From Halopseudomonas formosensis (lineage in GTDB: Bacteria > Pseudomonadota > Gammaproteobacteria > Pseudomonadales > Pseudomonadaceae): a stretch of 64,000 nt of DNA. The position numbers and the translations under genes are program-made. The DNA is taken from assembly GCF_900115905.1 (NCBI RefSeq), contig NZ_FOYD01000009.1, forward strand, positions 1 to 64,000. The letters run 5' to 3'. This document shows, in pieces, positions 16,079-25,463 of this stretch. The notes beneath the pieces were generated by a model. The model was not told the DNA's origin. It saw only the letters and a list, made by a program, of their open reading frames with translations, and made no database searches. Within the stretch, counting starts at the first letter, position 1. The number at the start of each line of letters is the position of its first letter.

Positions 16079-17313
16079 TTCGCGCCCTCCCTCCGCATCT
16101 GAATCACGTTACTGGTCGGCTTGCTGGTGCAATAGGCGGCCCAATCATTCATCAGGGCGCGGCGCTTCTCCAGCAGATCCCCCCGGCGATAGGCGGCCTC
16201 AACATCATTGCCCAGGCTATGCGCCAGCGCCTGCTCGCATACGTCACGCGGGTGGGGCGTACACTCCCCGGCCCAATCGCGGAACGTGGAACGGAAGCCG
16301 TGCATGGTCAGGTCATCCCGGCCCATGCGGCGCAAGCCCATCAGCATGGCCATGTTGGATAGCGGTCTGCCTGCTTTCATGCCGGGGAATAGGTGCGGGT
16401 TGCCTTCGATGCGGGGCAGGGACGCCAGCAGCGCCAGCACGGCATCAGCCAGCGGTACGCGGTGCTCCTTGCGGGCTTTCATGCGGTTGGCGGGTATCGT
16501 CCAGATGCGGGCTTGCAGGTCGATTTCATCCCAGGTTGCCCCCAGCACTTCACTGGTGCGGCAGGCGGTCAAGATAGTCATCTGCATGGCCTTGGTGGTC
16601 ATATCGTCGCCAGTCAGTAGCGCCATGAATGCGGGCAGCGCAGGGTAAGGCAGGGCGGTGTGGTGCTTTACGGCTTGTATCTTGTCGCGCCGGGGCAGCA
16701 GCTTGTCCAGGTGCCCGCGCCAGCGTGCCGGGTTCTCGCCTTCGCGTAATCCCTTGGCCTTGGCAGCGTCCAGCACCAGCTCAATGCGGTTGCGTACCCG
16801 GCTGGCCGTCTCCGGTTTCATGCTCCAGAAGTTATCCTTGTTCAGCACTTCCAGCACATGCGCGGTGGTTACGTCGCTGGGTGCCAGTTTGCCTATGACC
16901 GGGCTGGCGTAGGTCTTGAGCGTGTTCTCCCATTGTTGCGCGTGCTTGGCGTTCTTCCAGCCGGAACGGTGCGCGGCAATGTAATCAGCCGCCACGCTGT
17001 CGAATGTCACGGCTTTGGCCGCGTCGGCAAGTTGAGCCAGGCGCAGCGCCTCACGCTCTGCTTTCAGCGCCTCCAGCGGGTCGATACCCTCCAGCAGCTG
17101 CGAACGGTAAGCGCTGGCCTTCAGGCGGGCCGCCTTTAATCCCAGATCCGGGTAAGGCCCTAGCCCCATCTCGCGGCGCTTGCCGTTGAGCTGATAGCGG
17201 AACACCCATGACTTACTCCCGGTGGGCCTTACTGCCAAGCGCAAGCCTTCGCCGTCCTCATAGGTGCCGGGGTCGGTCAGGTTCTCTACTTGCTTCGGGT
17301 TCAGCTTGCCCAT
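16075..17313 (-). CDS. int: P4-type tyrosine integrase
   Basis: A 412-aa integrase with the N-terminal DUF4102 domain (DGEGLRLAVRPTGSKSWVFR), a SAM-like core-binding domain (residues about 100-190) and a catalytic domain with Arg (TACRTSEVLGA), HGFRSTFRDW, the His of LAHSLGN and the nucleophile Tyr of EAAYRRGD. All five catalytic positions are present. The start ATG 17313 has a GGAGAG site; a longer frame extends upstream across attR but is not integrase-like. The gene lies 162 bases inside attR and points inward, the opposite end from the tRNA. Confidence 0.95.
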   Translation of the reverse strand: MGKLNPKQVENLTDPGTYEDGEGLRLAVRPTGSKSWVFRYQLNGKRREMGLGPYPDLGLKAARLKASAYRSQLLEGIDPLEALKAEREALRLAQLADAAKAVTFDSVAADYIAAHRSGWKNAKHAQQWENTLKTYASPVIGKLAPSDVTTAHVLEVLNKDNFWSMKPETASRVRNRIELVLDAAKAKGLREGENPARWRGHLDKLLPRRDKIQAVKHHTALPYPALPAFMALLTGDDMTTKAMQMTILTACRTSEVLGATWDEIDLQARIWTIPANRMKARKEHRVPLADAVLALLASLPRIEGNPHLFPGMKAGRPLSNMAMLMGLRRMGRDDLTMHGFRSTFRDWAGECTPHPRDVCEQALAHSLGNDVEAAYRRGDLLEKRRALMNDWAAYCTSKPTSNVIQMRREGAK

Positions 17314-17475
17314 ATTTCTCTCCGCCTGATTCTGTTCCCCCACTTCGTCCCCCACTTTATTCCGTAAGTTGGTGGATTGCGGTGGATGGTTGCGGAATGA
17401 TATTAGGCTGAAAGCCCCATATAGTCTAGGGTTTGGTGGATTCTGGTGGGCAGTGGTGGAAGACCAGTAGGCGGA

Positions 17476-17489
17476 CTGTCCCTCCGCCA
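17476..17489 (+). repeat. attR: attR, right attachment-site repeat (14 bp)
   Basis: CTGTCCCTCCGCCA is identical to the tRNA-Ser 3' end at 4405-4418. It lies 162 bases upstream of the integrase start. Confidence 0.88.
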
Positions 17490-17502
17490 CTAACGCATCC
17501 TC

Positions 17503-17531
17503 AAAGCCCCGTGTTCCGGGGCTTTGTTGTT
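17503..17531 (+). terminator. Terminator outside attR, probably the original tRNA-Ser terminator
   Basis: AAAGCCCCG and CGGGGCTTT form the stem, followed by GTTGTTTCT. Before integration this hairpin would have followed the tRNA-Ser gene directly. Confidence 0.75.
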
Positions 17532-17632
17532 TCTGCCACTGGTGACCATCAGAGGCGTGCTCGAATTTCTTCGCACTTTCCGCTTCGGCGTCCTGTCCAA
17601 TGTCAGGCAATCGCCACTGAAGGAGCGCGCTG

Positions 17633-17818
17633 ATGCGACTGACCTACCTGTTGATTCCTGCCTTTGTTCTGATGCTGGCTGGCTGCGGCCAGGATGTCGA
17701 TGACCGTATCGACGAGCCTGATGCGATGCCGCCCTCTGCCGAGCCCTATGGCGAGGTACCGCGGGAGGGAAACCTGCATGACCCGGAAACCGATCCGGCG
17801 CCGGGCGAGTCCCGTTGA
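17633..17818 (+). CDS. Small predicted lipoprotein, 61 aa
   Basis: MRLTYLLIPAFVLMLAGC is a short lipoprotein signal with the lipobox LAGC (Cys18). The mature part is about 44 residues, acidic and Pro-rich, with no fold I recognise. An AAGGAG site lies close before the ATG. It has its own terminator at 17842-17869. Small lipoproteins like this are common in Pseudomonas, and no function is assigned. Confidence 0.75.
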   Translation: MRLTYLLIPAFVLMLAGCGQDVDDRIDEPDAMPPSAEPYGEVPREGNLHDPETDPAPGESR

Positions 17819-17841
17819 ATGGATTGATAACGCGCTAACGC

Positions 17842-17869
17842 AAACGCCCCGACCAGCGGGGCGTTTGTT
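17842..17869. terminator. Bidirectional terminator between lipoprotein and fadL
   Basis: AAACGCCCC pairs with GGGGCGTTT around a short GACCAGC loop. T-runs lie on both sides, so it can serve the lipoprotein gene (+) and the fadL-like gene (-). Confidence 0.85.
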
Positions 17870-17883
17870 ATGAACGGCGGTGT

Positions 17884-19134
17884 TCAGAAACGATGGGTCA
17901 GCTGGACACCCAGGCCGTGGGCACTGTTGCTGTACTGGGCGGAATAGTTCTGGGCCAGGGGAGTCTGATCCTCCTGATCCACGCGACCCTTGCTTTCCTT
18001 CACATAGGCGTAGGCCACATCCACGGTCCAGTCTGCATCGATATTCCAGCCTGCGCCCAGCGAGTAGATCTTGCGGTTGCTGACCGGGATTCGCACGGTA
18101 CGATGCTCGTTGGTGGTCGGGGAGGCATCCAGCGCGAAGCCCGCACGCAGTACCAGGGCCGGATTCAGCTGATAGGCGACGCCGATGGCATGTGCCCAGG
18201 AGTTTTTCCAGTTCAGTTCCTCTCCAACCGAGCCGGTCGCATAGACAGCTTCAATTTCCTTCAGGCGGCTCCAGCGGGTCCAGGTGGAACCGGCGTAGAT
18301 GGTCCACTTGTCGTTGGCCTGGTAGGTGACCGAGGTATCCACCGACTCGGGGGTAGTGAAGTCCAGGGAGCCGTTGAAGCGACCATTGTCCGGAGTCAGG
18401 CCTGGGATTACCGGGAAGTCGCTGAAGCGAATGGTGCCTTCAAGTTCATAATCGACTTTGGAGCGATAGCTCAGGCCCCAGGCGAGGCGATCAGTGACGT
18501 CAACCAGCACACCGAGATTGTAGCCATAGCCGATATCGTCACCCTTGATGCGCACCTGAGCCTCAGGCACAAGCGAGTGCATCGGATTACTGGTCAGCTT
18601 GCCATCGATCTTGTTGATGGTCGGGCCGAATCCGACGGCGACGCGGTCATTGATGCGGTAGCTGAAGGTGGGCTGCAGGGTAGTCACCTGGACCTTGCTG
18701 TACAGGCCGTGGTTGCGACCCTGGAACGATTTTTCATAGTCGCTGATCACGCCGAAGGGCACGTACAGCCCAAGGCCGAAGTGCCATTTTTCATCCAGAG
18801 GGCGAACGTAGTAGGCAAAGGGCACCTGTGCGTCGGGTGCGATGTCACCCTTGTTGGTACCCGGTGCGGTATTGGCCGCTGAGGCGTCGATATCGGTGTC
18901 TGCCCAGATGGCGGCCAGACCACCGCTGATCTCGGCGCGCTGCAAGCGGGACATGCCGGCGGGATTGCCGAAAATAGTGCTGGCATCCTGAGCGGCGGAT
19001 GAGCGGCCGGCGAAGGACGTACCCATACCGCTGACACTCTGCTCGTTGATGGCCAGGCCATTAGCCATCAATTGGCAGGAGGCGGTGGCCACGGCGATCG
19101 CGAGGGTAGTCTTGAACCAGGCATGTGTGATCAT
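17884..19134 (-). CDS. FadL/OmpP1-family outer membrane transporter
   Basis: A 416-aa outer membrane protein. A signal peptide (ITHAWFKTTLAIAVATASCQLMA in outline) is followed by NGLAINEQSVSGMGTSFAG, the conserved FadL hatch start, and ASTIFGNPAGMSRL. The protein ends QLTHRF, with the C-terminal Phe needed for barrel assembly. FadL porins take up long-chain fatty acids or other hydrophobic compounds; the substrate here is unknown. ATG 19134 is preferred because it starts at the signal peptide and has AGGA about 9 bases upstream. Confidence 0.9.
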   Translation of the reverse strand: MITHAWFKTTLAIAVATASCQLMANGLAINEQSVSGMGTSFAGRSSAAQDASTIFGNPAGMSRLQRAEISGGLAAIWADTDIDASAANTAPGTNKGDIAPDAQVPFAYYVRPLDEKWHFGLGLYVPFGVISDYEKSFQGRNHGLYSKVQVTTLQPTFSYRINDRVAVGFGPTINKIDGKLTSNPMHSLVPEAQVRIKGDDIGYGYNLGVLVDVTDRLAWGLSYRSKVDYELEGTIRFSDFPVIPGLTPDNGRFNGSLDFTTPESVDTSVTYQANDKWTIYAGSTWTRWSRLKEIEAVYATGSVGEELNWKNSWAHAIGVAYQLNPALVLRAGFALDASPTTNEHRTVRIPVSNRKIYSLGAGWNIDADWTVDVAYAYVKESKGRVDQEDQTPLAQNYSAQYSNSAHGLGVQLTHRF

Positions 19135-19303
19135 CAGGTTGTTTCCTACTTGTTTTGACAGAGTCGCGAACCTAGCAGGATTCATCCGCACACGCCATGA
19201 TGGCTCGGGGAAAAACGGGCTATTTCGCGTTAAAAATCGTAATCCGGCAGCCAATTGCTGAAAGACTGTACAGTCGCCGGATGACCTTTCGGCCAATGAT
19301 CCT

Positions 19304-19990
19304 TCAAAGACGGACAGCGCGCAGGCGATGGAGGCGCCGCCAGCGCGCCAGCCGGTTATCCAGTTCAGCCAGAGTATTTGTCCCCTCACGGGCCAGCCGG
19401 TTCAACATGATCAGCAAAAGTTCGGCGCTGACCATGGCATCGGCTGCTGCGTTGTGTCTCTCGCTGTTGGTCAGATGGAAGTGCTGCTGCCAATCGTCCA
19501 GGGTATGGCATCTGTCCTGGCAGTCCGGGTGGAGCATGGGCGCCAGTTCGGCCAAGTCGATGAAAGGATGTTGCAGGCGCTGCGCCCATTCCCGACGCAG
19601 CCCACGATCCAGCATGCGCCGTTCAAATCCGGCATGATAGGCCACCATCACGCAGCTGCCCGCGTAATCCATGAAATCCTGAAGGGCCTGGCCCAGCGGT
19701 TGCCCTGTGCGAACCTGGCTGGGCGCAATCTCGTGGAGCAGGGTGGCTTCGCCCGGTCGATGATCAGGTTGATATACCGTGCACTCGAACTGGCCCGCCA
19801 TGCTCAGAGCACCTCCAGCCACGGTGACAGCGCCAATGGATAGGATCTCATCCCGGTAGATATCCAGTCCGGTGGTTTCCAGGTCCACGACTACCCAGCG
19901 AACGGCAGCCAGCGCCGTATCGTCGATAGGCTGCGGGGGTATCCCGCAGCGGGGGGCATGGCGCTGACGAAAAAGCCGGGCGAGGTTCAT
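19304..19990 (-). CDS. DEDDh 3'-5' exonuclease (DnaQ/PolC epsilon-like)
   Basis: A 228-aa exonuclease. ExoI motif VVVDLETTGLD (Asp and Glu, about residues 36-38), ExoII HAGFERRMLDRG and ExoIII RHNAAADAMVSAEL (His and Asp) are all present. It is of the PolIII epsilon type but is not the replicative DnaQ. It overlaps the upstream DUF294 gene by 4 bases, an arrangement often seen in Pseudomonas. Its substrate is unknown; a nucleotide-signalling or repair role has been suggested for relatives. Confidence 0.9.
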   Translation of the reverse strand: MNLARLFRQRHAPRCGIPPQPIDDTALAAVRWVVVDLETTGLDIYRDEILSIGAVTVAGGALSMAGQFECTVYQPDHRPGEATLLHEIAPSQVRTGQPLGQALQDFMDYAGSCVMVAYHAGFERRMLDRGLRREWAQRLQHPFIDLAELAPMLHPDCQDRCHTLDDWQQHFHLTNSERHNAAADAMVSAELLLIMLNRLAREGTNTLAELDNRLARWRRLHRLRAVRL

Positions 19991-21921
19991 AGCTGATACC
20001 GCGTACTCAGGCTGGACTGCAGTCGCTGAGCCTGGCGGAACGATTCCCGGAGAATCCGCTGGTCCAGCTGGTTGAGCGAAGCAGGCGCCAGCCTGTTGCT
20101 GAACGCCCGCTGCAGGCTTTCCTGCGACTGATGCTGTTGCATGCGCAGCAGCTGGATGAACTGGTATGCCTCCTCGTAGGCGTCTGCATCCAATGCATCC
20201 AGGACACCGCGCTGCTTGAGTTGGGCCAGCCGTTGTGTGGTTCCGGTCTCACGGATGCCATTGGCGAGGGCAAGGATGCGGGCCGCATCGACGAAAGGCG
20301 TGAGCCCCTGGATCTTGAGGTCGACCGTATGCTTCTCATCGCCACGCCCGGAGACCCGAAAACCCTTGAAAAACCCCAGGGGAGGCTTGTGGGCCAACGC
20401 ATTGCGAGCCAGCATCAGCTGGAAGCTCGGGGCGTCGGCCACCAGTTCCAGGACCTCGTGGAACAGGGATTCGGCGCCTTCCCGGGGGCCCCAGACCACG
20501 CGCAGGTCGAAGAAGATGGAGGACGCCAGCAGATTCTGCGGTGTGGCAGAGCGAATGCACTCCTTGAAGCGTCTGCGCCATTCGTGTTGCGCCAGACAGA
20601 GTTCCGGGTTGCCTGCCATGATGTTGCCGACGCAGAGCGTGAATCCGCAGTCTGCCAGCATCCGGTTCACCTGCCGGGCAAGCGGCAACAGTAACTGGCG
20701 AATCCGCTCCGCCTCCTCGTCATTCGCAGCCTCGAAGAGAATGCCGTTATCCTGGTCGGTATGCAGGGTTTGTTCGCGCCGGGCTTCGCTGCCGAAACAG
20801 AGCCAGGTGAAGGGGACGCCCGGATCGCCATGCTGACGCAGGCAGAGTTCGATGACCCTGACCGTGGTCTGATCGTTGAGCAGGGTGATGATGTGGGTGA
20901 TCTGGCTGGCGGAGGCGCCGTGGGCCAGCATGTTGTCCACCAGCCGATGGATGTCAGCGCGAAGCGCAACCAGCTCGGCGGTATTGGCCGCGTTGCTGAT
21001 GGCGCGGGCGAGATGGACCAGGTCCACCCGCTGCAGCGCAAACAGGTCCCGTTCGGACACCACACCGACCAGCGACTGGCCGAGGGTCACGCAGATATGA
21101 CCGATATGTTCCCGGGTCATGGCGATGGCGGCGTCAAAAGCGGTGGCATTAACCGGAAGACAGCAGGGGGAGGGCGTCATTACGCAGCTGATGGGCTGCT
21201 GCAGGTCCATCTCGCCCTCGGCCACCAGTTGCCTCAGGTCGCGGAGGGTAAAGATGCCCTGGGGCACAGCGTCGGCATCAGTCACCACTATGCTGCCCAC
21301 GCCGGCTTCGTGCATCCGCCGTACGGCCGAACGAATGGGGGTCGCCCCTTCGCAGGCTACCGGATTACGCAAGGCCAGACGATCAAGGGGCGTTTCCAGG
21401 GAATACATCTCACCCATGGCTTCCCTGGCCTGCCGTTTGGCCTGCTGATTGACCTGGTCCAGCAGACTGCTGACACCGCGCAGGGCAAAGTCCCGGAACG
21501 CAGAAGAGAGCCTGACCAGCTCCTGGAAATCTTCCCGGGGGAGCATGAGGCAAAACGTATCTTCCGCCGCCACGTGTTCGGTGCGGGTGGCCCGCTCGCC
21601 TATCAGCGCGGCCAGAGGGAAGCATTCTCCCACGCTGATCTCGAAGGTGGTTTCCGGCGCCGACTGCCCTGCAAGCAGTCGCTCGCCGCGTACGCGCCCC
21701 TGTTTTACGATATGGAAGTGCTGAACAGGACCGGCGGTCGGGCGAATGATACTGTCGCCAGCGCCGAAGAAGCGCAGCAGGCAGTGCTCGACCATCCATG
21801 CCAGATGGTGAGTTTCCATCTGATTGAAAGGCGGATAACCCAGCAAAAAACTCATGGTGCCGTAAATGTTCTGTTTTACGGCGTCACGGCCGATCTGATT
21901 GAAAGCGTCTTCTCTGCTCAT
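19987..21921 (-). CDS. cNMP-binding/CBS/DUF294 nucleotidyltransferase-like protein
   Basis: A 644-aa cytoplasmic protein. Domains in order: cyclic-nucleotide-binding-like (residues about 30-150), two CBS domains (about 175-300, ending HICVTLGQSLVGVVSERDL), a DUF294 nucleotidyltransferase-like part with the CFGSEARREQTLHTDQDNG motif (about 375-395) and a DUF294 C-terminal part with HKPPLGFFKGFRVSG. Related proteins are thought to be uridylyltransferase-like sensors. It is transcribed with the exonuclease. Function is not established. Confidence 0.88.
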   Translation of the reverse strand: MSREDAFNQIGRDAVKQNIYGTMSFLLGYPPFNQMETHHLAWMVEHCLLRFFGAGDSIIRPTAGPVQHFHIVKQGRVRGERLLAGQSAPETTFEISVGECFPLAALIGERATRTEHVAAEDTFCLMLPREDFQELVRLSSAFRDFALRGVSSLLDQVNQQAKRQAREAMGEMYSLETPLDRLALRNPVACEGATPIRSAVRRMHEAGVGSIVVTDADAVPQGIFTLRDLRQLVAEGEMDLQQPISCVMTPSPCCLPVNATAFDAAIAMTREHIGHICVTLGQSLVGVVSERDLFALQRVDLVHLARAISNAANTAELVALRADIHRLVDNMLAHGASASQITHIITLLNDQTTVRVIELCLRQHGDPGVPFTWLCFGSEARREQTLHTDQDNGILFEAANDEEAERIRQLLLPLARQVNRMLADCGFTLCVGNIMAGNPELCLAQHEWRRRFKECIRSATPQNLLASSIFFDLRVVWGPREGAESLFHEVLELVADAPSFQLMLARNALAHKPPLGFFKGFRVSGRGDEKHTVDLKIQGLTPFVDAARILALANGIRETGTTQRLAQLKQRGVLDALDADAYEEAYQFIQLLRMQQHQSQESLQRAFSNRLAPASLNQLDQRILRESFRQAQRLQSSLSTRYQL

Positions 21922-22155
21922 CAGGCACCTCTGAAGGGCAGTTCAGCGCATCCGGCGTGCAGCTGCCAATGAGACCAAAGTGTAATGCAGCTGGCCGCTG
22001 CCGGCTGGCATAAAGCGCCACCGGACACCTGAAGCTGGTTGCACTTTATAAGTGTGATACGTTTCGCAAAATCCATCGATTTGCTATCGTGAACGCATTG
22101 CGAGATGTTTCAGGCGGTATCCTATCGTCGGTTGCGCTCACGAAAGGGGTTCGAT

Positions 22156-22806
22156 TTGATCAAGGTATTGGTGGTTGATGACCATGACCTGGTACGTATG
22201 GGCATCAGCCGCATGCTCAGTGATGTGGATGGACTGGAAATCGTAGGGGAAGCCAGCAGCGGCGAAGAGGCTGTCATCCAGGCCAGATCGCTCAAGCCGG
22301 ATGTGGTGCTGATGGACGTGCGCATGCCCGGCATCGGCGGCCTCGAGGCTACTCGCAAGATCCTCCAGCATGACCGGGGCATCAAGGTGATTGCCGTCAC
22401 TGTCTGTGAGGAGGAACCCTTCCCGAGCAGATTGATGCAGGCCGGGGCTGCCGGTTACGTGACCAAGGGTGCACCGCTTGATGAGATGGTGACGGCCATT
22501 CGCAAGGTGGCAACAGGTCAGCGTTACATCAGTCCAGACATCGCCCAGATTCTGCTGACGCGAATGTATGACGACAACAATGGCGGTCCCTTCGACTCCC
22601 TCTCCGAGCGGGAGATGCAGATTGCCCTCATGATTGTCGGCTGTGAGAAGGTTCAGAGCATTTCCGAAAAGTTGCACCTCAGTCCCAAGACCGTGAACAC
22701 CTACCGATACCGCATCTTCGAGAAACTCAATATCACCAGTGATGTGGAGCTCGCCCTGCTGGCAGTACGTCACGGGATGATTGACGCCTCCCCCGATCAG
22801 GTATGA
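22156..22806 (+). CDS. gacA: Response regulator GacA
   Basis: A 216-aa NarL/FixJ-type regulator with the receiver residues D8, D9, D54 (LMDVRMPG) and the conserved Thr and Lys (TVCEEEPFP and YVTKGAP). The C-terminal LuxR-type HTH is [24 protein letters not shown] with [16 protein letters not shown] (shown in part). Phosphorylated by GacS, GacA activates the small RNAs that titrate RsmA/CsrA. TTG 22156 is chosen because it follows AAGGGG by 6 bases and gives the standard start; Pseudomonas gacA is known to use TTG. The stop overlaps uvrC by 4 bases. Confidence 0.95.
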   Translation: MIKVLVVDDHDLVRMGISRMLSDVDGLEIVGEASSGEEAVIQARSLKPDVVLMDVRMPGIGGLEATRKILQHDRGIKVIAVTVCEEEPFPSRLMQAGAAGYVTKGAPLDEMVTAIRKVATGQRYISPDIAQILLTRMYDDNNGGPFDSLSEREMQIALMIVGCEKVQSISEKLHLSPKTVNTYRYRIFEKLNITSDVELALLAVRHGMIDASPDQV

Positions 22807-24632
22807 CCGGTACCCCCTTCGACGCTTCGGCCTTCCTCAAGGCAGTTACAGCAAAGCCGGGCGTCTACCGGATGTTCGATGCCGAAGGGCAGTTGCTCTA
22901 TGTGGGCAAGGCGAACAACCTGAAGAAGCGCCTGGCCAGCTACTTTCGCAAGTCTGGACTGAGCCCGAAGACGGCGGCGCTGGTTGCGCGGATCGGGCAT
23001 ATCGATACCACGATCACGGCCAACGAAACCGAGGCCCTGCTGCTCGAACAGAGCCTGATCAAGGTATCCCGGCCACCGTACAACATCCTGCTTCGGGACG
23101 ACAAGTCCTATCCCTATGTCTACCTCTCCAGTGAGGATGCCTATCCACGGCTGGGGCTGCACCGCGGTCCGAAAAAGGCCAGGGGGCGCTATTTCGGCCC
23201 CTATCCCAGTGCCGGTGCGATACGGGAGAGTCTCGGACTGCTGCAGAAGACCTTCAAGGTCCGCCAATGCGAAGACAGCTACTTCCGCAATCGCCTGCGC
23301 CCCTGTCTGCAGTATCAGATCAAGCGCTGCAAGGCTCCCTGTGTGGGCTTTGTCAGCGAGGAGGAGTACGCCGAGGATGTCCGCCATTCGGTAATGTTCC
23401 TGGAAGGTCGCAGCAGTGCCCTGACCGATGAGCTGACACGGGCCATGGAAACTGCCGCACAGCAGCTGCAGTTCGAGCGCGCTGCGGAGCTGCGCGACCA
23501 GATCGGTCAGCTGCGGCGGGTCCAGGACCAGCAGAGCATGGATACAGAGCATGGCAATCTGGACGTGGTGGCCGCAGCGGTGATGCCGGGCGGCGCCTGC
23601 GTGCATGTGATCATGGTGCGTCAGGGCAGGGTGCTGGGCAGTCGCAACCACTTTCCCCGGGTCCCGATCGAGCTGACGCCGGGCGAGGTACTTGCCGCCT
23701 TCCTGCCGCAGTACTACCTGGGTGGCGCCGAGCGTGAGCTGCCCGGTGAGATCATCGTCAATGCGGTGCATGACGACCTGGCGGTGATCGCCGACGCTCT
23801 GGCGCAGGCCAGAGGCTTCTCCGTCACCTTCAGCCACAAGGTCAGGGGCACCCGGGCCCGTTGGCAGGGCATGGCAGTTACCAACGCCGAGCAGGCGCTG
23901 GCCTCCATGCTCGCCAACCGTCAGAACATACAGACCCGCTTCGAGGCGCTGCAGGAAGCCCTCGGTCTGGATGAGATGCCGACCCGCCTGGAGTGCTATG
24001 ACATCAGCCACACCAGCGGTGAATCCACGGTTGCTTCCTGCGTGGTGTTCGGTCCGGAAGGTCCGCTGAAAAGCGACTATCGCCGTTACAACATCCAGGA
24101 CATCGCCGCAGGTGACGATTATGCGGCAATGCACCAGGTGCTCATGCGCCGCTTTACCCGTTTGCGCGAAGGGGAAGGCAAGATGCCCGACATCCTGCTG
24201 GTGGATGGCGGCAAGGGGCAGATGAAGATGGCTCGTGAGGTGCTCCAGGAGCTGGCCATCCATGATCTGACGCTGTTGGGCGTGGCCAAGGGCGTCACTC
24301 GCAAGGCCGGCATGGAGACCCTCTACCTCAACGATCCGCACAACGAACTGGTTCTACCGGGGCACTCGCCGGCGCTTCACCTTATCCAGCACATCCGCGA
24401 CGAGGCCCACCGTTTCGCCATTACCGGACACCGTCAGCGCCGCGGCAAGACCCGCAATACCTCGACGCTGGAGGGCATTCCCGGTGTGGGGCCGAAGCGC
24501 CGACGGGAGCTGCTGAAATACTTCGGCGGTTTGCAGGAACTGACCCGCGCCAGCGCCGCCGAAATTGCCAAAGCGCCGGGGATCAGTAAAAAACTGGCCG
24601 AACAGATATATACTGCGCTGCATAGCGGCTAG
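22803..24632 (+). CDS. uvrC: Excinuclease ABC subunit C
   Basis: A 609-aa nucleotide excision repair nuclease. An N-terminal GIY-YIG domain ([20 protein letters not shown]), a UVR domain ([16 protein letters not shown]), the RNase H-like 5' nuclease domain (LLVDGGKGQ, with Asp of the catalytic set) and a C-terminal tandem helix-hairpin-helix ([19 protein letters not shown]) are all present. It makes both incisions around UvrB-bound lesions. It is coupled to gacA by an ATGA overlap, the conserved arrangement in gammaproteobacteria. Confidence 0.98.
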   Translation: MTGTPFDASAFLKAVTAKPGVYRMFDAEGQLLYVGKANNLKKRLASYFRKSGLSPKTAALVARIGHIDTTITANETEALLLEQSLIKVSRPPYNILLRDDKSYPYVYLSSEDAYPRLGLHRGPKKARGRYFGPYPSAGAIRESLGLLQKTFKVRQCEDSYFRNRLRPCLQYQIKRCKAPCVGFVSEEEYAEDVRHSVMFLEGRSSALTDELTRAMETAAQQLQFERAAELRDQIGQLRRVQDQQSMDTEHGNLDVVAAAVMPGGACVHVIMVRQGRVLGSRNHFPRVPIELTPGEVLAAFLPQYYLGGAERELPGEIIVNAVHDDLAVIADALAQARGFSVTFSHKVRGTRARWQGMAVTNAEQALASMLANRQNIQTRFEALQEALGLDEMPTRLECYDISHTSGESTVASCVVFGPEGPLKSDYRRYNIQDIAAGDDYAAMHQVLMRRFTRLREGEGKMPDILLVDGGKGQMKMAREVLQELAIHDLTLLGVAKGVTRKAGMETLYLNDPHNELVLPGHSPALHLIQHIRDEAHRFAITGHRQRRGKTRNTSTLEGIPGVGPKRRRELLKYFGGLQELTRASAAEIAKAPGISKKLAEQIYTALHSG

Positions 24633-24665
24633 AATCCCGACACCATCCATGTTCACAGAGACCTC

Positions 24666-25226
24666 ATGAACATTCCGAATATGCTTACCTTGATGCGGGT
24701 CGCCCTGATTCCCATCTTCATCCTGCTGTACTACCTGCCGTTTCACTGGAGCTATCTGGCCGCCGCCATCGTCTTCACCCTGGCCAGTGTGACCGATTGG
24801 CTGGATGGGTATCTGGCGCGCAGGTGGCAGCAGAGCACTCCTTTCGGGGCCTTTCTCGACCCTGTGGCAGACAAGCTGATGGTGGCGGTAGCGCTGGTAC
24901 TGCTGGTGCAGAGCCACGGTAATTTCTGGGTCACCGCCCCGGCGGTGGTCATTATCGGCCGGGAGATAGTCATTTCCGCGTTGCGCGAGTGGATGGCGGA
25001 GATCGGAGCACGGGCCCAGGTTGCGGTATCCAATCTCGGCAAGTACAAGACCGCTGCACAAATGGTGGCCCTGGTGGTACTGCTCGCCAACCCGGCCCAG
25101 CCCGTGACGCCCTGGGTGGTGCTGGGCTACATTCTGCTGGCGGTTTCTGCGGTTCTGACCCTGTGGTCCATGGTCAAGTATCTGATGGCGGCATGGCCAC
25201 ATCTGCGCCCGGAGAGCCACAACTGA
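24666..25226 (+). CDS. pgsA: CDP-diacylglycerol-glycerol-3-phosphate 3-phosphatidyltransferase
   Basis: A 186-aa inner membrane enzyme that makes phosphatidylglycerol phosphate, the step before PG and cardiolipin. The CDP-alcohol phosphotransferase motif is spread over [27 protein letters not shown] (D-DG-AR-G-D-D pattern). Four to five membrane segments are visible. It starts 33 bases after uvrC and precedes tRNA-Gly, the usual Pseudomonas order. The cls gene earlier in the window acts downstream in the same lipid pathway. Confidence 0.97.
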   Translation: MNIPNMLTLMRVALIPIFILLYYLPFHWSYLAAAIVFTLASVTDWLDGYLARRWQQSTPFGAFLDPVADKLMVAVALVLLVQSHGNFWVTAPAVVIIGREIVISALREWMAEIGARAQVAVSNLGKYKTAAQMVALVVLLANPAQPVTPWVVLGYILLAVSAVLTLWSMVKYLMAAWPHLRPESHN

Positions 25227-25256
25227 AGTCCGGATAAACTTTTTTGAATCAATGAC

Positions 25257-25284
25257 TTGACAAGGCGCTCCGGCAGTATAAAAT
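25257..25284 (+). promoter_or_regulatory. Promoter of tRNA-Gly
   Basis: A perfect TTGACA -35 box at 25257-25262 and a TAAAAT -10 box at 25279-25284 are separated by 16 bases, with the tRNA start 16 bases further. A GC-rich discriminator follows, as in stringently controlled stable RNA promoters. Confidence 0.75.
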
Positions 25285-25299
25285 GGGCGCCATTCCAAA

Positions 25300-25375
<76 letters not shown>

Positions 25376-25414
25376 GATTGCAATCTTCAGCTTCTTGCGT
25401 AGCTGAAGATACAG

Positions 25415-25438
25415 AAAAGGGCCTCAGGGCCCTTTTTT
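25415..25438 (+). terminator. Terminator after tRNA-Gly
   Basis: AAAAGGGCC and GGCCCTTTT pair around a short TCA-containing loop, ending in a T-run. Confidence 0.88.
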
Positions 25439-25463
25439 CGTTTGGGCATCGTCTGGACATCCC

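Larger units (their letters stand above)
4419..17489. mobile_element. tRNA-Ser-integrated satellite-like element carrying Tn5393
   Basis: The element runs from just after tRNA-Ser to the second 14-bp repeat (13,071 bp). Removing the transposon and one target copy leaves about 7,596 bp. All its own genes lie on the minus strand in one tight series: integrase, 266-aa protein, AlpA, 113-aa protein, 44-aa protein, Toprim primase-like, DUF3987, then 142-aa, 72-aa and 147-aa proteins. The series ends at a terminator (10833-10855). I see no capsid, tail, lysis, relaxase or secretion genes. This gene set resembles P4-like satellites or minimal integrative elements; mobility and helper dependence are inference. 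Confidence 0.85.

Noticed and set aside
19264..19275. GACTGTACAGTC palindrome upstream of fadL as a LexA or FadR-type operator
   Set aside because: It is a perfect 12-bp palindrome but does not fit the LexA spacing or the PsrA motif, and occurs only once.
22797..24341. Minus-strand frame of 514 codons opposite uvrC
   Set aside because: It is an antisense mirror of uvrC, which is clearly conserved.
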